Of a stretch of DNA of 64,000 nucleotides, positions 37,098 through 45,302 are shown piece after piece; positions within the stretch are counted from its first letter, which is position 1, and every line of letters begins with the position of its first letter. Under the pieces are notes generated by a model. It saw only the letters and a program-made list of their open reading frames with translations. It did no database searches and had not been told where the DNA came from. A program made the position numbers and the translations under genes. Source of the DNA: Rhodoblastus sp. (lineage in GTDB: Bacteria; Pseudomonadota; Alphaproteobacteria; Rhizobiales; Beijerinckiaceae); contig NZ_JAGRPM010000006.1 of the NCBI RefSeq assembly GCF_019449565.1, positions 62,001-126,000 of the forward strand. The letters are read 5' to 3'.

Positions 37098-37768
37098 GCT
37101 GCCCTCGCGGAAAAAAGAGCGTCAATATCCTCGATCGGGCGCAAGCTGATATTGTCCGCGCCCTTGACCAGAATTTTCTTGGGGCGCGCCGCAAATTCGC
37201 GCCAGGAGACGAAATTCCCCCCGGGCAAGGCGATCTCGCCGTCGAGGCGCGGCGCCAGCTGGCGCCTCTCAAAGTCTTGCAACAGATCGATCCATGCCGA
37301 TAGATTGGCGCCACGGCTTGGCGTCAGAAGCAAATCGATGTCGGACTCAGGCGTCACATAGCTATAGGCCGGGTCCGCGGAGAAAAACTGCCAAGCGAGC
37401 GAACCGAAGATCCTCGTATCCGGCGCGGCGCAGCCAATTGTCGCAACCAGTTCACGCATCGCCTCGGGCCAGAACCCGGCGCCGATCTTGATGACTTCGA
37501 GAAGAAAAGGCGGCCGCCGGCGCATCACGACCGCGTCGGCTGAAACGGCCACGCAGATGCGTTTCTTGCCGGGAAGAGCCAGTCCGAGACGAAGCAGGTC
37601 GGGCGCATCGCCTTCCTGACGGCGCGCGACGACCAGCGGACGGCGCTGCGCCATCCAGCGCGCGAGCGCGTCCTTGTTCTCGCGCGACAAGGACGCCACG
37701 AGCTGGCGGCCCCAGTAGTCGGTGAGATAGACCCAGTCGTGGCGGCGATAAACGTCAGCCTGCCGCAT
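37094..37768 (-). CDS. mdcG: Phosphoribosyl-dephospho-CoA transferase
   Basis: A 224-residue holo-ACP synthase-type nucleotidyltransferase. Its N-terminus (RRHDWVYL) and the catalytic nucleotidyltransferase site IFGSLAWQFF...PESDIDLLL are characteristic of MdcG. It attaches the dephospho-CoA-type prosthetic group to the serine of MdcC. The gene overlaps mdcE by 14 bp at its start and mdcB by 4 bp at its end, typical of translational coupling. Confidence 0.93.
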   Translation of the reverse strand: MRQADVYRRHDWVYLTDYWGRQLVASLSRENKDALARWMAQRRPLVVARRQEGDAPDLLRLGLALPGKKRICVAVSADAVVMRRRPPFLLEVIKIGAGFWPEAMRELVATIGCAAPDTRIFGSLAWQFFSADPAYSYVTPESDIDLLLTPSRGANLSAWIDLLQDFERRQLAPRLDGEIALPGGNFVSWREFAARPKKILVKGADNISLRPIEDIDALFSARAA

Positions 37769-38459
37769 GGCGCACCCTTTCGGCTACCCCGCGCGCCAGC
37801 TTGCGGCCTTCGCGCTCCTCGCCCCATTGGCGGCGGCTATCGCCCTCCGGCGGAACGTCGAGCGCCTCGGCCAGGCGCTGGGCCAGATCGCCTTCCCACA
37901 GCGAATTGACGGCGCCCATTTTCAGATAGTTCTTCACGCCGGGCGCGAAGACCGGCGACGACTTGCTGAGTTCTTCCAGTCGCTCCAGCGGGATCTTGGT
38001 GATGCGCGACATGGCCGGGAGATTCATCACGCGGACCTGCGACTCGGGCAGCGCGTAGCAGCGGTCGGACAGCAGGCTGGACGCGAGGAAGCCGCCGCTC
38101 ACCGCCTCGGAATAAACGAGGCCGATGATCTTGTGGCCATTGTTGCGCGCCAGTTGCAGGCATTTGGCGAGATGCGCCATATAGCCGTTAATGCCGAGCA
38201 ATTCGTCGCGGCGGCTCAGCCTTTGGCCTTGCGTATCCACCAACAGCAGGATCGGCCGGCCGGGGGCGTCGCGCACGATTCGCAGGACCTCGCCCGCCAT
38301 GCGGAAGGCGAGTTCGACGCCGATCGGCGCCGCGTCGATCGAGCCGATGATCGCGACTTTTCCATGCGAGCTCTCGCCCGTTCCGGCAAAATAAAGGCCG
38401 TCGAAAGCGACTTCGCTTCCGTTGGGAAAGAGCTTTTCGAGCAGGGTTTTGGCGTCCAT
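37755..38459 (-). CDS. mdcE: Malonate decarboxylase gamma subunit
   Basis: A 234-residue carboxyltransferase-fold subunit that with MdcD decarboxylates malonyl-ACP to acetyl-ACP. Motifs include SHGKVAIIGSIDAAPIG, LLLVDTQGQRLSRRDELLGINGYMAHLAKCL and LVYSEAVSGGFLASSLLSDRCYALPESQVRVMNLPAMSRITKI. The ATG before DAKTLLEKLF is used; a longer frame extends into mdcD. One base separates the mdcD stop from this start. Confidence 0.93.
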   Translation of the reverse strand: MDAKTLLEKLFPNGSEVAFDGLYFAGTGESSHGKVAIIGSIDAAPIGVELAFRMAGEVLRIVRDAPGRPILLLVDTQGQRLSRRDELLGINGYMAHLAKCLQLARNNGHKIIGLVYSEAVSGGFLASSLLSDRCYALPESQVRVMNLPAMSRITKIPLERLEELSKSSPVFAPGVKNYLKMGAVNSLWEGDLAQRLAEALDVPPEGDSRRQWGEEREGRKLARGVAERVRHAAG

Positions 38460-38460
38460 G

Positions 38461-39336
38461 TCAGGCTCTCCTTCCAGCAACCTTGGCCACAAAAGCATCG
38501 GCCTCCAGCAAGGGCAGGCCTTCCGGCGCTTCGATGCCCAGCGCCGACCAGATGTCGAGCGCGTCGCGGCAGGCGCCGAACTTCTCCAGCCGCGCGCCTA
38601 GTTTTTCATGCTCCTCCGTCAATGCTTCGAGCGAGAGGTCGGGCTTCGTGTCGAGCAAGCTGATCGCGGCCTTGCGGAAGGCGGCGACATTATCCGCAAC
38701 TAGGGCGTTGGCCTCGCCAAGCAGATAGCGATGCTTGCCGCCAACCGTGCGCCAGACCAGGGCGCGGTCGCGCGAGTCGAATTCCTCGACGCCGCAGGTC
38801 GTCTCGATCACCTCCGGGCCGGAAAGGCCGAGCCGCCCCTCCTCGCTCATCACGATGGCGTCGCACAGCCGCGCAACAATGCCCATGCCGCCGAAACAGC
38901 CAAACTGGCCGCCATCCAGCACGAGGACGGGAACGCCCGCGCTGCGCAGGGCGAGCACCGCGCGCATGATTTCGGAAACCCCGATCAATCCGGCATTGGC
39001 CTCATGCAGCCGCACGCCGCCGGATTCCACCAGCAGCAGGACTGCGGCGGGCTTTTCGTCGCGCGCCCGCTCCAGAAGGCCGACCAGCTTGGCGCCATGA
39101 ACTTCGCCCACGGCGCCGCCCATGAAGCCGCCTTCCTGCGCCGCCGCCAGAACGGGGCGGCCGTCGAGTGTCCCCCGGCCGACGATGATTCCATCGTCGA
39201 ACGCGGCGGGCGTTTCGAGCTGCACGAGATGCGTGCTGATGACGCGCTCGGTCGGTGGCAGGAACTCGTGGAAGCTGCCCGGATCGAGCACATTCGCCAG
39301 TCGCTCGCGGGCGCTGGACTCGTAATAGCTGGTCAT
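38461..39336 (-). CDS. mdcD: Malonate decarboxylase beta subunit
   Basis: A 291-residue carboxyltransferase-fold subunit, partner of MdcE. Conserved elements are SYYESSARERLANVLDPGSFHEFLPP, AAQEGGFMGGAVGEVHGAKLVGLLERA, LLVESGGVRLHEANAGLIGVSEIMRA and LDGGQFGCFGGMGIVARLCDAIVMSEEGRLGLSGPEVIE. The start overlaps the mdcC stop by 4 bp. Length is normal for the family. Confidence 0.94.
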   Translation of the reverse strand: MTSYYESSARERLANVLDPGSFHEFLPPTERVISTHLVQLETPAAFDDGIIVGRGTLDGRPVLAAAQEGGFMGGAVGEVHGAKLVGLLERARDEKPAAVLLLVESGGVRLHEANAGLIGVSEIMRAVLALRSAGVPVLVLDGGQFGCFGGMGIVARLCDAIVMSEEGRLGLSGPEVIETTCGVEEFDSRDRALVWRTVGGKHRYLLGEANALVADNVAAFRKAAISLLDTKPDLSLEALTEEHEKLGARLEKFGACRDALDIWSALGIEAPEGLPLLEADAFVAKVAGRRA

Positions 39337-39650
39337 GCGGCCCCTCCCAGAAAATCTTCGACGGCCTGGTCCAGCCGCAGCGAAACCACCGCCGGCGTCG
39401 CGCCGACGTCATTGATCGAAATGCGCACGTCGGCGAGCTTGTGCCGCGCGAAAAAGTCGTCGAGCACAGCTTCCCAGGTGGCGCCGAAACCGCGCGCCGC
39501 TGTGAGGATTTCGACGGCGCAACGGCCACCGAGTTCGACCGGCTCGATCAGCACTTCAAGATTGCCGGAGCCGACGACGCCGACAAGGGCGGGCGCGCGC
39601 GTCGCATTTACAGGGGCGCCGCCAAGAAATTCAAAGGTCAGCTTTTCCAT
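39333..39650 (-). CDS. mdcC: Malonate decarboxylase acyl carrier protein (delta subunit)
   Basis: A 105-residue acyl carrier protein that bears the 2'-(5''-phosphoribosyl)-3'-dephospho-CoA group. The conserved serine is most likely S28 in VGVVGSGNLEVLIEP; DDFFARHKLADVRISINDVGATPAVVSLRLDQAVED is the conserved C-terminal half. Acetyl and malonyl groups are exchanged on this arm by MdcA and decarboxylated by MdcDE. It lies 7 bp downstream of mdcA. Confidence 0.94.
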   Translation of the reverse strand: MEKLTFEFLGGAPVNATRAPALVGVVGSGNLEVLIEPVELGGRCAVEILTAARGFGATWEAVLDDFFARHKLADVRISINDVGATPAVVSLRLDQAVEDFLGGAA

Positions 39651-39657
39651 GTTGGGC

Positions 39658-41301
39658 CTACCAGTTGCGGAAGCGTTTGGGCGGGTCGTAGAGACCGCCG
39701 GAAGCGCGCACGAGGTCTTTGACGGAGCGCGCGGCGAGGAGATCGCGGGTGGCGTGACGCTTGTCGATGCCGAGGTCCTCGGGGCGGCGGATAATGCCGC
39801 GATCGCGAAGATTCTCGACCATTGCCTTGTCGCGTCCGAGGCCGACGGGCGTATAGCCGGCGACGCCGCGAATGGCCTGCTCGCGCTCCTCGTCGGTGCG
39901 GCACAGCAGAAGGTTGGCGATGCCTTCCTCGGTCAGGATATGGCTGACGTCCTCGCCGTAGATCATCACCGGCGGCAGATCCATGTTGGCGGTTTCGGCC
40001 AGTTCCCAGGCGTCGAGTTTTTCCACAAAAGCGGGCTGCATATGCTCGCGGAAAGTCTCGACCATCTGCACGACCAGCTTCTGGCCGCGCGGAATGAGAT
40101 TGCGGCCATCCCGCGCCTCGCGGCCCGCTTTCAGCCACGCCGGACTCGCGTGACGCCGCCCGCGCGCGTCAGAACCCATGTTCGGGGCGCCGCCGAACCC
40201 GGCGATGCGGCCGAGCGTGGCGGTGGAGGAGTTTCCGGCAAGATCGACCTGCAGGGTCGAGCCGATGAACATATCGCAGGCGTAATGGCCCGCCGCCTGG
40301 CACATGGCGCGATTGGAGCGCATCGAGCCGTCGGCGCCGGTGAAGAAAATATCGGGCCGGGCGCGGATATAGGCCTCCATGCCAAGCTCGGAGCCGAACG
40401 AATGCACGCTCTCGACAAAGCCGGCCTCAATCGCCGGGATCAGCGCCGGATGCGGGTTGAGCGCCCAATGCTGGCAGATCTTGCCTTTCAGCCCGAGCGA
40501 TTCCGCATAGGTCGGCAGGATCAGCTCAATCGCCGCCGTGTCGAAGCCGATGCCGTGGTTCAGGCGGTTCACGCCATATTCGGCGTAAATTCCCTTGATC
40601 GCCATCATGGCCATCAGAACCTGAATTTCAGAGATCTGGGCCGGATCGCGAGTGAACAGGGGCTCGATGAAATGCGGCTTCGGGCTTTGCACGATAAAGT
40701 CCACCCAGCCGCCGGGAATGTCGACGCGCGGCAGCGTATCGACGATCTCGTTGACCTGGGCGATGACGATGCCGCCCTTGAAAGCGGTCGCCTCGACGAT
40801 GACGGGCGTGTCCTCGGTGTTCGGGCCGGTGTAGAGATTGCCTTGCCGGTCCGCGGATTGAGCGCAGACAAGGCTGATCCGAGGCGTCAGGTCGACGAAA
40901 TAGCGGCCGAACAATTCGAGATAGGTGTGGATCGCGCCGATTCTGATCTGATTGGCGCCAACAAGCTTGGCGAGACGCCCCGCCTGCGGGCCGGAAAAGG
41001 AGAAATCCAGCTTCGAGGCGACGCCGCGTTCGAACACGTCGATATGTTCGGGCAGAGCCAGCACGGACTGCACCATGTGCAGGTCGTGGACTTTTTCGGG
41101 ATTGAGGCCAGCAAGCGCGGCGGCGAGAAAATCCGCCTGCTTCTGGTTGTTGCCTTCGAGGCAGACGCGGTCGCCGGGCTCCAGCACGGCTTCGAGCAAG
41201 GCTCCGATATTGGCGGCGGCGACTTCCTTGCCTTTCGCCAGGGAAACTGCGCGGGCGAGCCGCGCCTCCCTGTTGCGCGCCTGAATGTTCCAGTCTCGCA
41301 T
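39658..41301 (-). CDS. mdcA: Malonate decarboxylase alpha subunit (acetyl-ACP:malonate ACP transferase)
   Basis: A 547-residue CoA-transferase-like subunit that swaps acetyl for malonyl on MdcC, releasing acetate. Signature segments are PGDRVCLEGNNQKQADFLAAALAGLNPEKVHDLHMVQSVLALPEHIDVFERG, NTEDTPVIVEATAFKGGIVIAQVNE, HWALNPHPALIPAIEAGFVESVHSFGSELGMEAYI and GRIAGFGGAPNMGSDARGRRHASPAWLKAG. It follows madM by 29 bp. The presence of A, C, D, E, G, B and H gives a complete soluble malonate decarboxylase. Confidence 0.96.
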   Translation of the reverse strand: MRDWNIQARNREARLARAVSLAKGKEVAAANIGALLEAVLEPGDRVCLEGNNQKQADFLAAALAGLNPEKVHDLHMVQSVLALPEHIDVFERGVASKLDFSFSGPQAGRLAKLVGANQIRIGAIHTYLELFGRYFVDLTPRISLVCAQSADRQGNLYTGPNTEDTPVIVEATAFKGGIVIAQVNEIVDTLPRVDIPGGWVDFIVQSPKPHFIEPLFTRDPAQISEIQVLMAMMAIKGIYAEYGVNRLNHGIGFDTAAIELILPTYAESLGLKGKICQHWALNPHPALIPAIEAGFVESVHSFGSELGMEAYIRARPDIFFTGADGSMRSNRAMCQAAGHYACDMFIGSTLQVDLAGNSSTATLGRIAGFGGAPNMGSDARGRRHASPAWLKAGREARDGRNLIPRGQKLVVQMVETFREHMQPAFVEKLDAWELAETANMDLPPVMIYGEDVSHILTEEGIANLLLCRTDEEREQAIRGVAGYTPVGLGRDKAMVENLRDRGIIRRPEDLGIDKRHATRDLLAARSVKDLVRASGGLYDPPKRFRNW

Positions 41302-41330
41302 GGAAAAACCTTTCAGTGATCGTCCCGTTC

Positions 41331-42095
41331 TCAGCCGAACAGGGCCTTGACCGCGAGGAAGAGAATGGAAGGGCCGAGCAGGCAGCCGAACCCGGTGTGG
41401 AAGGTCGCGACCAGGGCGCCATAGGGCACCAGCCGGCGGTCGGTCGCGGCGAGGCCCGCGCTCACGCCGCTCACGGTTCCGGCGAGACCGCCGAAGACCA
41501 TCGCCGCCTGCGGATTGTTCAGCCGCATGAAGCGGGCGAATACCGGGGTGAAGATCATCACCAGGATCGCCTTGACCACGCCGGTGGCGATGGAGAGCGC
41601 GATGACGTCCGAGGAGGCGCCGATGGCGGCCCCGGTGATCGGGCCGACGATATAGGTGACGGCGCCGGCGCCGATGGTGGTGAGCGTCACAGGGTCGCGA
41701 TGGCCATAGGCGTAAGCCACGCCCACGCCGACGATGAAGGGCAGCACCGTACCCAGCACCAGCGCGAGAAAGCCCAGCCAGCCGGCCTTTTTCGCCTCAT
41801 CGACATGAACCTCGCTCGCCGTAGCGACGATGGTGAAATCCCGCATCATGGCGCCGCCCATAAGGGCGAGACCGCCGAACTGGGCGACGTCGGCGAGACC
41901 CTTGGTCTTGCCGGTGACCGCACCGCCCCAATAGGCGAGGGCAAGGCCCACGATAATTGCGATGGCGGAGCCCGCCACACGGCCGCCGGTGAGATGACGG
42001 CCGAGCAGGTTGGAAACCCAGATCACGGCGCCGACAAAGGCGAAGGCGGCGACCAGCGGATTGTCGAGAACGGTTTTTTCGAGCATGTGCAACAT
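41331..42095 (-). CDS. madM: Malonate transporter subunit MadM
   Basis: A 254-residue polytopic protein, the larger subunit of the MadLM sodium-dependent malonate carrier. NPLVAAFAFVGAVIWVSNLLGRHLTGGRVAGSAIAIIVGLALAYWGG and GAGAVTYIVGPITGAAIGASSDVIALSIATGVVKAI are diagnostic. An upstream GAGG serves the ATG. The gene is 11 bp after madL, and mdcA follows by 29 bp, so import and decarboxylation are expressed together. Confidence 0.94.
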   Translation of the reverse strand: MLHMLEKTVLDNPLVAAFAFVGAVIWVSNLLGRHLTGGRVAGSAIAIIVGLALAYWGGAVTGKTKGLADVAQFGGLALMGGAMMRDFTIVATASEVHVDEAKKAGWLGFLALVLGTVLPFIVGVGVAYAYGHRDPVTLTTIGAGAVTYIVGPITGAAIGASSDVIALSIATGVVKAILVMIFTPVFARFMRLNNPQAAMVFGGLAGTVSGVSAGLAATDRRLVPYGALVATFHTGFGCLLGPSILFLAVKALFG

Positions 42096-42106
42096 GTTGG
42101 CGGTCC

Positions 42107-42547
42107 TCAGCGATGGTCGGGGGCGACCGAGAGGTCGCTGGCGGGATCATGATCATCGGAGACCGGCTCGAGAGCCGCGCTGGCAATATGGGCCCGTTCG
42201 ATGACGCGGTTGATCAGCGAAATGAAGACTATGCAGATCGCAAAGGCGCCGGCGGCGCTCAGCAAGGCGATCGGGCCGCTTCGGGCGGCGACGATCACAT
42301 TTTGGGTCGCCGCCATCGCGACGACCACGGGGATGTACATCATCGCCCAGAAGGTCACGCCCTTGGCCGTATCGACCGGGAACATACCGCGTTTTTGCAG
42401 ATAATGCTGGGCCGCTATCAGAAGCAGCATCGCGATGCCGACGCCGCCGACATTCGCCTTGACGCCGATCAGCGCCGCAATTCCTTCGCCTATGACCACG
42501 CCTGCGAGATAGCAGGCCGCCAATAAGGCGGTGCCAAAAATTACCAT
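42107..42547 (-). CDS. madL: Malonate transporter subunit MadL
   Basis: A 146-residue small subunit of the malonate:Na+ symporter, with about four hydrophobic segments: VIFGTALLAACYLAGVVIGEGIAALIGVKANVGGVGIAMLLLIAAQHYLQKRG is the conserved front half. GGAGG six bases before the ATG at 42547 fixes the start five codons inside the longest frame. It is the first gene of the madLM-mdcACDEGBH operon; the promoter and operator must lie in the 70 bp shared with the divergent GntR gene. Confidence 0.94.
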   Translation of the reverse strand: MVIFGTALLAACYLAGVVIGEGIAALIGVKANVGGVGIAMLLLIAAQHYLQKRGMFPVDTAKGVTFWAMMYIPVVVAMAATQNVIVAARSGPIALLSAAGAFAICIVFISLINRVIERAHIASAALEPVSDDHDPASDLSVAPDHR

Positions 42548-42572
42548 CGATTTCCTCCCCAAAACTGGCTGG

Positions 42573-42605
42573 ATTTATGTATTCCAATTCCAATTTATGT
42601 ATACA
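42573..42605. promoter_or_regulatory. Direct repeats and TGTATACA palindrome between madL and the GntR gene
   Basis: ATTTATGTAT occurs at 42573-42582 and again at 42593-42602, exactly 20 bp apart, so both copies face the same side of the helix. The second copy extends into the palindrome TGTATACA (42598-42605), which resembles the GTATAC core of GntR/FCD operators. The site lies 26-58 bp before the madL start and just before the regulator start, so it can control both. Confidence 0.6.
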
Positions 42606-42617
42606 GAAGACATTAAG

Positions 42618-43358
42618 ATGGACACGCTGTCAAGCATTTTGTATGAAGGAATCATAAATAATTTTTCAGCGCTGGCCGCCATGGACCAACCCCCGAACCG
42701 CCTGTCAGAACAATTGCTCGAAGCGATCGAGGAACGAATCGTCACCGGCGAATATCCGCCGGGCGCGCGGCTCGATGAGGTCGAACTCGCCGAGGCCTTC
42801 GGCGTCTCGCGCACGCCGATCCGCGAAGCGTTGATCCGGCTTGGCTCGATCCACATCATCGAGAAAATGCCGCGCAGGGGCTGGGCCATCGCCCCGGCCT
42901 CGCCGCGCCGCCTGGTGGAAATGTTCGAGTTCATGGCTGAACTGGAGGCGCTTTGCGGCGGTTTCGCCGCACGCCGCGCCACGCCGTTTCAGTTACAAAA
43001 GCTGCTAGCGGCCCATGAAGCCTGCCGAGGCGTGAAAGACCCGGACGAATATTACCGGCTGAACGAAATCTTTCATGTCGCGCTCTACGAGGCGAGCGGC
43101 AATGAATTCCTGATCGAGCAAACGCTGGAAATGCAGCGCCGCGCGCGGCCTTACCGGCGCCTGCAATTGCGCGTTCCCGAGCGCATTGCCTCGTCCTTCG
43201 CCGAACATGAAGAGATTGTGAGAACGATCCTCGCCAATAACGCCGAACTCGCGGCGGAAAAACTGCGCCAGCACGTTATGGTGCAAGGCGAGCGTTTCGC
43301 CAATCTCGTTAAATCCGTCGAAAAATTATCGGCCGCCGACGTCAAGCGGCCGGCCTAA
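42618..43358 (+). CDS. GntR-family (FCD) regulator, probable malonate repressor
   Basis: A 246-residue FadR-C-domain GntR regulator. The winged helix is LSEQLLEAIEERIVTGEYPPGARLDEVELAEAFGVSRTPIREALIRLGSIHIIEKMPRRGWAIAP, and the FCD ligand domain shows EFMAELEALCGGFAARRA, NEIFHVALYEASGN and HEEIVRTILANNAELAAEKLRQHV, with the metal-ligand pattern D/N-x-x-x-H...H...H. The start at 42618 (weak GAAG upstream) is preferred to two alternatives at 42597 and 42681. Divergent placement from madL points to control of malonate use (MdcY-type role), induced by malonate or an acyl-CoA. Confidence 0.85.
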   Translation: MDTLSSILYEGIINNFSALAAMDQPPNRLSEQLLEAIEERIVTGEYPPGARLDEVELAEAFGVSRTPIREALIRLGSIHIIEKMPRRGWAIAPASPRRLVEMFEFMAELEALCGGFAARRATPFQLQKLLAAHEACRGVKDPDEYYRLNEIFHVALYEASGNEFLIEQTLEMQRRARPYRRLQLRVPERIASSFAEHEEIVRTILANNAELAAEKLRQHVMVQGERFANLVKSVEKLSAADVKRPA

Positions 43359-43377
43359 CCCCCAGCCCGAGGGACAA

Positions 43378-44127
43378 ATGCACAACGCGATCCTTGTGGC
43401 GGGGGCCGGCCTGCTCGGCGGCGTCATGAACGCCATCGCCGGCGGAGGCTCCTTCGTGACGCTGCCGGCTCTGGTCGCCGCCGGCATGCCTTCGCTCTTC
43501 GCCAATGCGACCAACACGGTCGCGCTGGTGCCGAGCGCGCTCGCGACCGGCTTCGCCTATCGCCACGATTTCCGCGGCTTCGATGGCGTCAAGCTCTCGA
43601 CCATGGCGGCGGTAAGCGTGATTGGCGGCGCAATCGGCGCGGTCCTGCTGCTCAAATCCTCGCAGAAATTCTTCGACGAAATCTTCCCGTTCCTGCTTCT
43701 GTTCGGCGTTCTGGTCTTCGCCTTCGGCCGGAAGCTGGGCGACGAGCTGCGCAAGCGCGTGAACATCCATCCGCACGCCCTGCCCGCGGTCCAATTCGTC
43801 CTCGGCGTTTACGGCGGCTATTTCGGCGGCGCGGTCGGCGTCATGATGCTGGCGGCCTGGAGCGTCCTGACCAAGGCGACCGTCAATTCCATGCAGGCGT
43901 CGCGTCATCTGCTCAATGCGTCGATGAACGCCACGGCGTCATTGCTCTTCATTTTCGGCGGGCTGATCTACTGGAGGGAAATGGCGGTGTTGCTTGTTAC
44001 CTCGACCTTCGGCGGCTATCTCGCCGGCCATTACGGGAGGCGGCTGGACCCCGCCAAGGCGCGGATCGTCATCTCCTGCCTCAACGCCACGATCACACTG
44101 CTCGTCTTCTGGCGCGCCTATCGCTGA
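43378..44127 (+). CDS. TSUP (TauE/SafE) family transporter
   Basis: A 249-residue membrane protein with the two-repeat TSUP fold: GAGLLGGVMNAIAGGGSFVTLPALVAAGMPSLFANATNTVALVPSALATGFAY and GVYGGYFGGAVGVMMLAAWSVL are the paired N-terminal signatures. Family members move sulfite, sulfoacetate, taurine-derived or other organic anions. It follows the GntR gene by 19 bp, so it may be a further carboxylate carrier under malonate control; substrate is not determinable. Confidence 0.88.
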   Translation: MHNAILVAGAGLLGGVMNAIAGGGSFVTLPALVAAGMPSLFANATNTVALVPSALATGFAYRHDFRGFDGVKLSTMAAVSVIGGAIGAVLLLKSSQKFFDEIFPFLLLFGVLVFAFGRKLGDELRKRVNIHPHALPAVQFVLGVYGGYFGGAVGVMMLAAWSVLTKATVNSMQASRHLLNASMNATASLLFIFGGLIYWREMAVLLVTSTFGGYLAGHYGRRLDPAKARIVISCLNATITLLVFWRAYR

Positions 44128-44128
44128 C

Positions 44129-44161
44129 AGGCGAACCGCCGCGAGATGCGGCGGTTCGCCT
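44129..44161. terminator. Strong hairpin between convergent TSUP and acoC genes
   Basis: A perfect 14 bp stem (AGGCGAACCGCCGC / GCGGCGGTTCGCCT) with loop GAGAT lies directly after the TSUP stop codon and 14 bp after the acoC stop on the other strand. There is no T-tract on either side, so it is a likely bidirectional mRNA 3'-end structure and not a full intrinsic terminator. Confidence 0.6.
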
Positions 44162-44175
44162 CGGCGCCCGGCGAG

Positions 44176-45291
44176 CTAGGCCGAAAGATGCGCGAGCAGC
44201 AGCTCGTTCACCCGGCCCGCCTTTTCCATCTGAACCATGTGCCCCGCGCCGGCAAGCGTCTCCGATTTGGCGCCCGCCCCCAGAGCGGACGCATGCGCGG
44301 CCGGGATGATGCGATCCGTCTCGCCCCAGATCACCAGAGCCGGGATTCCGGACGCTTTCAATTCTTCCGCGAGCACTGAAGTCTGACGCCCTTCCGGGAA
44401 AACGCCCGCCGCGAGGCCCCGCAAGGCGCCTTCGACCCCGTCGATGCGCTTGTATTTGAGAACTTCGTCAACCAGTTGCCGGTTGACGAGCGCAGGGTCG
44501 TCAAACAGCTGCTCGAGCAGCGGCTTGAGGTCGCGCCGGGAGCCGGCAGCGACGAAGCCGTCGAGATAGGGGCCGTTGATCTCGGGGCCGAGCCCCGCCG
44601 AACCGATCAGCGCCAGCGATTTGACCCGCCCGGGCTGGTCCAGCGCCACGCGGCCGGCGACGGCGCCGCCCATGGAATGGCCGACCAGATGCGCCGACTC
44701 CACGCCGACGGCGTCCATGAAGGCGACAACGGCGGAGGCCAGCCAGCCAAGACTCGCGTCGCCAAGCTTTTTATCCGACTGGCCGTGGCCGGGCAGATCG
44801 AGGGCGTAAACCGTCCCCGCTCCGGCCAAAGCCTCGATATTGAAAAGCCAGTTGTCGAGGTCGCCGCCGAAGCCATGCACCAGGACGACGGCTTCCGCGC
44901 CATCGCCCCGCTTGGCGTAACGCAGGCGACCGAAGGGCGTCATCACGAATTCGTAGCGCGGGCCGGAGTCCTCGTCGCCGCCCTCCTCGCTCGCGGGCGC
45001 CGCGTAACCGGCGACGAAAGCCTCGATCTCCTCGTCCGCAACGTCGGCGCCGGCGATGACGCCAATGAGCGCCTTGACCGGATAGACGACGCCGTCTTCG
45101 CCGATGACGCGGCGCAGAACGCCGGCGGCGTCGGCCTCGACGACATTGACGATCTTGTCCGTCTCGACTTCCATAATTTCATCGCCGACGGCGATTTGGG
45201 CGCCGACCGGCTTGAGCCAGCCGGTCAGCTTTCCCTCCGACATCGACAGGCCCCATTTGGGCATGACGATCGGCGTAATATTCATATTCAT
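44176..45291 (-). CDS. acoC: Acetoin dehydrogenase E2 (lipoyl domain plus alpha/beta hydrolase)
   Basis: A 371-residue dihydrolipoamide acetyltransferase of the acetoin-cleaving type. Residues 1-80 form a lipoyl domain with the lipoylated lysine K46 in EVETDKIVNVVEA. The catalytic half is an alpha/beta hydrolase fold (VLVHGFGGDLDNWLF, LDLPGHGQSDK, LVGHSMGGAVA with serine nucleophile position, VIWGETDRIIP, GAGHMVQME) instead of the usual pyruvate-dehydrogenase E2 core; this architecture is specific to AcoC. It passes the acetyl group to CoA. Its lipoylation would depend on LipB. Confidence 0.95.
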   Translation of the reverse strand: MNMNITPIVMPKWGLSMSEGKLTGWLKPVGAQIAVGDEIMEVETDKIVNVVEADAAGVLRRVIGEDGVVYPVKALIGVIAGADVADEEIEAFVAGYAAPASEEGGDEDSGPRYEFVMTPFGRLRYAKRGDGAEAVVLVHGFGGDLDNWLFNIEALAGAGTVYALDLPGHGQSDKKLGDASLGWLASAVVAFMDAVGVESAHLVGHSMGGAVAGRVALDQPGRVKSLALIGSAGLGPEINGPYLDGFVAAGSRRDLKPLLEQLFDDPALVNRQLVDEVLKYKRIDGVEGALRGLAAGVFPEGRQTSVLAEELKASGIPALVIWGETDRIIPAAHASALGAGAKSETLAGAGHMVQMEKAGRVNELLLAHLSA

Positions 45292-45302
45292 ATGGCGCTC
45301 CT

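Noticed and set aside
38731..41319. An 862-codon open frame on the plus strand opposite mdcD/mdcC/mdcA
   Set aside because: It is antisense to three well-defined mdc genes. The translation is Arg/Ala/Asp/Gln-rich with no domain pattern, as expected for a GC-rich shadow frame.
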